Assembly: GCA_030544215.1 (NCBI GenBank)
Contig: JARZZO010000003.1
Location: 20,841,879 to 20,905,878 of the forward strand
DNA from: Zantedeschia hybrid cultivar
Taxonomy: Eukaryota; Streptophyta; Magnoliopsida; Alismatales; Araceae
DNA: 64,000 bases
Reading direction: 5' to 3'
The position numbers were made by a program, and so were the translations under genes. This document shows positions 59,720 through 64,000 of the stretch, one piece after another; the stretch's first letter is position 1; every line of letters starts with the position of its first letter. The notes below the pieces were generated by a model. It was given only the letters and a program-made list of their open reading frames with translations, made no database searches and was not told the DNA's origin.

Positions 59720-59785
59720 AAAAGGCGTCGAGGAGAACTGCCGCGTTTTAACATTGAATGGCGTCTGCTCGACATGACGCGTTTC
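59720..59785. repeat. Two GCGTC dyad modules upstream of ORF-A (E3a)
   Basis: 59720-59749 (AAAAGGCGTC / GCCGCGTTTT) and 59756-59785 (GAATGGCGTC / GACGCGTTTC), spacer 10 in both. Same distance from the TATA box as in E3b. Confidence 0.88.
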
Positions 59786-60831
59786 AGCCTTTCTGTGATT
59801 TACCTGAAATTCTGTGGTTTTTGATGTTTAAATTGAATATCTGTTTGGAATTATTAATAATTTTGATTGCAGGAAATTCAAGAAAACCTGAGTAAAGCTG
59901 GAAATATCAAGAAGATCCCACTGTGGGAGTTTAGAAGTCCTGACCGTGGTTAAAAAGAGGGTTATTTCTACCCTTGTACTCTTTTCATGTAATTATTTTG
60001 CATCAGCATTATTATATGTTAAGTATTTATTAGAGTATATCAATGACCTTGTGGTTTTGATGAAACTGGAATTTGAGTTCCCCTTCAACAAAAACAGTGA
60101 TAATTCCAGAGAATTCTTAATCGCACGGATAGGCCGTTAGATTATTAATTAGTGAGGACGATGGTTCCACTTTTGAGAAACGGTGCGTGGGTAAACGAGC
60201 TTCGGCTTAGCACTGGATTACAAGAGTTGGTATCTTGACTCATTAATGGCAATTTAACAATATTATCCTTGATTAATTTATATTTTATTTAACTTTTTAT
60301 TTTTCTTTTAACCCAGCATGCATCATGTAGGACTTTGAAATCATTGTGATAAGGATTAATTATTGATTAAGTTTCATACCATTAAATCAAATAATTTCAA
60401 ACATGATATGAAATATTCCATTCTGAATTGAGTATCTTGATTATCTTTGAGGTTCGCTTGAAGATATCTTTGGAATTCTATCCTTTCTTGGACTCTTTAC
60501 CCAATATTTCTTGTTTTCTTTTAAGATCCATCATGGTTGCAGCACGTCCACATTGGCTGGCAAACGCTCACCATGATGAAACCTACAGTGTCTATGACCT
60601 GTGGTACTTCCCACTCCGAGGAGGTTGATCGACCTTATTTTATTTCTTTGTCTACCTCATCCAGACAGGATTGATTCCATTGATCTCCTTGAGCTATCTT
60701 CATTGATAATTTTGAGAAAAATTCTAATCATGTGATGTTAAGAGTGTGTCTCATCACACCATGGCATCACCTTTTTAGTACATTCCATTTCATTTCACTC
60801 CCTTGCAAAGACGATGCCAAGGTGAGGCAGC
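59786..60831 (+). other. E3a internal 3' end before the 3' LTR
   Basis: Non-coding. It contains the uninterrupted E1 target site (near 60280) and ends in CCAAGGTGAGGCAGC, a weak purine tract abutting TGTAGACACG, the probable polypurine tract. Inverted copies are 6493-7047 and 33229-33730. Confidence 0.75.
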
Positions 60832-62163
60832 TGTAGACACGCTAATTTTGACATCATTTTGAGTAAATTTCATATCATATAATAATGCCTAAGAATAGTA
60901 TGATATTTAATCATTGATTAATTTTTATTGATCGTTTTTTTAAGTGTCGAGTTTAACAGACATATTTAAGTTAATCAATCAAATTGATTTTAACTCGAAT
61001 TTCAGTTAAAATATGAAGAGATCTAAAAGACGTCGACTTGTCTGGACGCCATTTAGAGTTTATTCTTATTTTAACGTTTAAATTTGAATTTTAATCAGTT
61101 GATTAATTAGATAAAAGGCATCTTCTAGACACAACGCGTTTTAGGTTTCCTAAGCTATTTCTACTCCTCTTCCGGATGTTTATCCTTATCTTAATTAGTG
61201 TAAAAGACGTCTACTCATGTAGACGCGTTTTATCTAATAAAGATAAAGATAAGTTTTCCCAGATGTTTATCTTTATCTTAATTAATCTGAAAGGCGTCAG
61301 CCAATATGGACGCGTTTTAGATAATTACAGATAAAGATGAATTAATCTGTATTTATCTGTTGGTTAAGATGGATAAATCCCAAATTTTTCCATGTAAATC
61401 CGCGGACGTAGAAGAAATCTATAAATACCTTATACCTTGAAGAGTTAAAAAATGTTAAGCGTAATCTTGAGTTGATTATCATTGAGCAATAAGTTAAAGA
61501 TCGGAGCAACAACGTCGGAACGCCGAAGCGCTGTCATTTCTAGAAGTCGGCGTCCTTTCAAGATTCTTCATCCATTTAAGAATTCAACCATTGGGCATAA
61601 GTCTTTATTTTCTGCATTCATTTCATTTAATTCTACATTCTTCATTATCACTTCATGCAACACACAACACATTCATTCTTTTCAAAACCTATTTGATTAA
61701 GGGGTTTCAAACGCCACTCAACAAGTAAGTTTGTTGTTTAATTGCATGTTTAACATCATGATTAGAATAGATACTATTCTTGCTTAAAGTTCTCATCATT
61801 GTTTCTTCATTTCTTTTTCCATTTTTCTTAACGGAGCAAAAAAAAAAAGGAGAATCAAAAGGAGTAAATCAAGTACAAAGTCACAAGAATCTCTGGACGA
61901 TCCTTAAATCCTCAACTTCAAATTCAACAGCAAGAACAAAGAACGAGAAGGGCTCTCTTTCTTCAGCCGGCTGAAGGAGGGGAATCAAGAGCTCAATATC
62001 TTCCGCGTTTAAACAGGTAGGCGATCAAAAACTTCTTTTGGAACTTTTAAGTCAAAAGTTTCTGGCGATCACTTCACGTAGTTTCTGTTTTTAATAGGTT
62101 TACTTTGCACATAAACAACATAGATTTTTCATGTTAATCACACGATCATTTTAAGTACTCACA
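60832..62163 (+). mobile_element. E3a 3' LTR
   Basis: 1332 bp, direct copy of 42387-43720 with a few per cent differences. Four dyads at 61025, 61113, 61202 and 61289 match those of the 5' LTR in position and spacer; the second has lost its CpGs in the arms (AAAAGGCATC / AACGCGTTTT). Confidence 0.93.
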
Positions 62164-62168
62164 CCGAC
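62164..62168. repeat. Target-site duplication CCGAC (right, E3a)
   Basis: Partner of 42382-42386. Confidence 0.92.
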
Positions 62169-62213
62169 CCAGAAGCTGACCCGATAACTGGATCTGAAAC
62201 CTCAGTCTTTACA
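62169..62213 (-). mobile_element. E2a solo LTR, terminal 45 bp
   Basis: Continues E2a after E3a. The minus strand reads TGTAAAGACTGAGGTTTCAG, matching the E2b start at 3701. Followed by AAACA (62214-62218). Confidence 0.85.
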
Positions 62214-62218
62214 AAACA
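62214..62218. repeat. Target-site duplication AAACA (right, E2a)
   Basis: Partner of 40147-40151. Confidence 0.9.
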
Positions 62219-63288
62219 AGCCCTTACTGACTGGCGTGCCAAGTTCTCGGAGCAGTATGTGGACTGGCACCGCCGCGACCTCCGAGTGGAGTCCTATGCG
62301 GAGAGCAGCGAGGCTTATCTCTAGCAATACCGGACCCACTACGTCGATCAACTATGGCTCATCCGACCACTTGATGTAAGTATGATTTATGCATCTTTCA
62401 TTTTATTATTATCTTTAACTTATATTTGTGAATGAATGCATGTATGTGTGTATGCAGGCTGCGCGAGACGCGGTCATCATTGACCTTTAAGCCCACCTCC
62501 AGGATGCTGAGGCCCAGTTGGAACTGGTCCAGAAGGAGCTCTTCGATTTGGTATGTATGCATGTTATGTATGAATATTTTATTAATTAATTTGTTTTGCC
62601 AATTAGCCACTGACGGTTGTCTTTTGGTGCAGTGAGCCGTTTATACCCAGGCGGCTCCCACTTTATATGGTGCTTCGTCTTCTACCTCGGCTGCTCATGA
62701 GGCTGCCCTTACCGACCTCCAGGGCCAGCTTGCCTTCGCCATCCATCGAGCTTCTCTCGCAGAGGATGATCGCGCTGCTCGAGTAAGTTTTATCCTTTCC
62801 CTTGACTTTCTTTTTTTGAATTTGATTTTGATCGCTTAATTGCCTTGGACTAACAATATCTTCTTCTGCAGGTTGTTGAGCTTCAGGAGGCCCTTCAGAG
62901 GGCTGAGATCAACGCAACTCGGGTCCGTGAGCTCGAGGAGCAGGTGGCCCGTCTCTCCACTGGAGATCTCGCACGACTCCAGGTTCGCCTGGAGATCCTG
63001 ACTGAGGAGAGAGATCGCGACCGTCTTCGGCTGGAGAGTCTTCAGGGTTGCCTCTCTGTGGCAGAGTACGAGCGCCGGATGGTGGAGGAGAGATACCAGC
63101 GAGCCTGCCAGCAGGCTATCGATCGTGGTCAGGCGAGTGCTTTTACAGCGAGCATCGCCATATCATCCGGCCAAGCAGGGCCGAGTGCGATGGGACCACC
63201 TCCACCTCCTAGTCGAGGACCAGCACCGGACGCTCTTAATGTGGCTCAGAGCCAATTTGATGAAGGGGCAGGGGAGGGTCAACCTTGA
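62219..63288 (+). pseudogene. ORF-B of E3b, rest of exon 4 and exons 5-7
   Basis: Exon 4 resumes at 62219 (ALTDWRAKFSEQY) and ends at 62375 before GTAAGT; exon 5 62458-62550, exon 6 62633-62782, exon 7 62872-63288, ending TGA after GEGQP. Exon 7 is coiled coil (ELQEALQRAEINATRV, LTEERDRDRLRLESL) with a PPPPPSRGPAPD tail. Stops occur in exon 4 (after EAYL), exon 5 (after IIDL) and at the first codon of exon 6 (TGA where E3a has CGA). Splice sites match E3a. Confidence 0.8.
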
Positions 63289-64000
63289 GGGTTGCATATG
63301 TACTTTTCCTTTCTTTTGTGTATCATGTACAAACACCTTTTGATATATATATATGAAATTTTGTCTTTAGCTTTGTGTCTCATGCGTTTGACCTGTGTCC
63401 TATACGTTACTTAACAAACAAGTTAAGTATCTATATAGGCTTAGCCCCTTGCTCAGTCAAGTAACTGATCAATCAATCCTTTTCTTAATAGAAGGGTCAA
63501 GGGGCATTGCCTTTATTAACAAAGGTGATAATAATTGGACTGGAGAAAACAACATAATAGGATGCAACATACAAGCATGCAGATGCTCACTGTAAACAAA
63601 GGAATGAAGTATACCAAATGTTTGAAACAGATGCTAATTGAAATATTTTTGATTTTGAAATATTCATTTTTGTTTGGATTTTAGAATATGTATTTTTTTT
63701 GGATTTTGACATGTCTATTTTTTTTGGATTTTAAAATATGTATTTTTCTTTGTTTTTGGAATATGTATTTTTTTCGGATTTTGAAATATGTATTTTTGGA
63801 TTTTGGGAATATTGTGCAAACTAAAAGACCAGCATGGTACTCAGATCAAAAGATCATATTCATTTATTAACTTAATTCCCAGATTATTCTTCAATAATCT
63901 AACTTAGACCCATCGTGCTTGAACTTTTGTTTCCATTCGTGATCCCATTTGATGATTTGATCCTTAGTCAATCTAGGCCGTTCCTTAAATTTGGAGTACG
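63289..64000 (-). other. E3b spacer between ORF-B and integrase
   Basis: Inverted copy of 53700-54560 in E3a, with an AT-rich array of TGTATTTTT/GGATTTTGA units at 63650-63810. E3b gag-pol is expected to begin shortly beyond the window, on the minus strand. Confidence 0.75.

Larger units (their letters stand above)
42387..62163 (+). mobile_element. E3a: complete Tat-like Ty3/gypsy LTR retrotransposon with antisense genes
   Basis: 19,777 bp with TG...CA LTRs, CCGAC duplications, a primer site and a single-frame gag-pol including the second RNase H, hence Tat lineage. gag-pol takes 8.4 kb; 7.6 kb between integrase and the 3' LTR hold ORF-B and ORF-A on the opposite strand. The first 212 bp of the two LTRs differ at 7 sites. 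gag-pol has seven in-frame amber codons but no frameshift over 2.8 thousand codons, so this copy died by point mutation only. The full element lies inside E2a, which lies inside its own relative E3b. Confidence 0.94.

Noticed and set aside
3801..61318. Repeats with variable spacers, as in a CRISPR array
   Set aside because: The arms are inverted, degenerate and 10 bp, the spacers 10 bases, the units are dispersed, and this is plant retrotransposon DNA. No cas genes.

Overview
This window is plant nuclear DNA made entirely of nested LTR retrotransposons. I see no convincing host gene, rRNA, tRNA or CRISPR array. The plant assignment rests on the element types: Ty1/copia, Tat-lineage Ty3/gypsy with a second (archaeal-type) RNase H, and antisense genes with plant mobile domain (PMD)-like signatures. 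The species cannot be told from the sequence.

From outside in. (1) 1-3700: remnants of one copia family, two pol fragments head to head around 1798. (2) 3701-5193: a truncated LTR of family E2. (3) 5194 to beyond 64000: element E3b, a Tat-like gypsy element on the minus strand. Its 3' LTR is 5194-6492; its internal region is split into 6493-7047, 33229-37717, 39639-40151 and 62219-64000, and its gag-pol lies beyond the window. (4) Inside E3b: giant element E1 (7048-33223, minus, about 26 kb, LTRs about 5.33 kb, duplication AATAT), itself carrying a copia solo LTR (21445-23029, duplication GGATC); a solo LTR at 37718-39638 (duplication ATATG); and an E2 solo LTR, E2a (40152-42386 plus 62169-62213, duplication AAACA). 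(5) Inside E2a: a complete second copy of E3, E3a (42387-62163, plus, 19.8 kb, LTRs about 1.33 kb, duplication CCGAC). Because E3a and E3b are inverted copies, each supplies the empty site for insertions in the other, which fixes the boundaries to the base.

E3a has LTR, primer site, a 2.8-thousand-codon gag-pol in one frame (gag, protease, G-patch, RT, RNase H, second RNase H, integrase), a 7.6-kb 3' region and LTR. The 3' region carries two genes on the strand opposite to gag-pol: ORF-A (two exons, TATA box) and ORF-B (seven exons, PMD-like plus coiled coil). Both recur in E3b with the same splice sites. E1 also has an antisense reading frame behind its own TATA box.

The least explained signal is a degenerate 30-bp dyad, GAAAGGCGTC-N10-GACGCCTTTC, with arms of 10, a variable spacer of almost always exactly 10, and at least 50 copies. 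It occurs only in non-coding parts of E2 and E3: LTRs, leader, promoters of the antisense genes and intron 1 of ORF-B. E1 has a different dyad with the same geometry, TTGAGTCTGC-N10-GCAGACTCAA, in its LTRs, and half-sites upstream of its antisense TATA box. I read these as family-specific regulatory or protein-binding sites. E1 also holds arrays of small hairpins whose stems change in a compensatory way.
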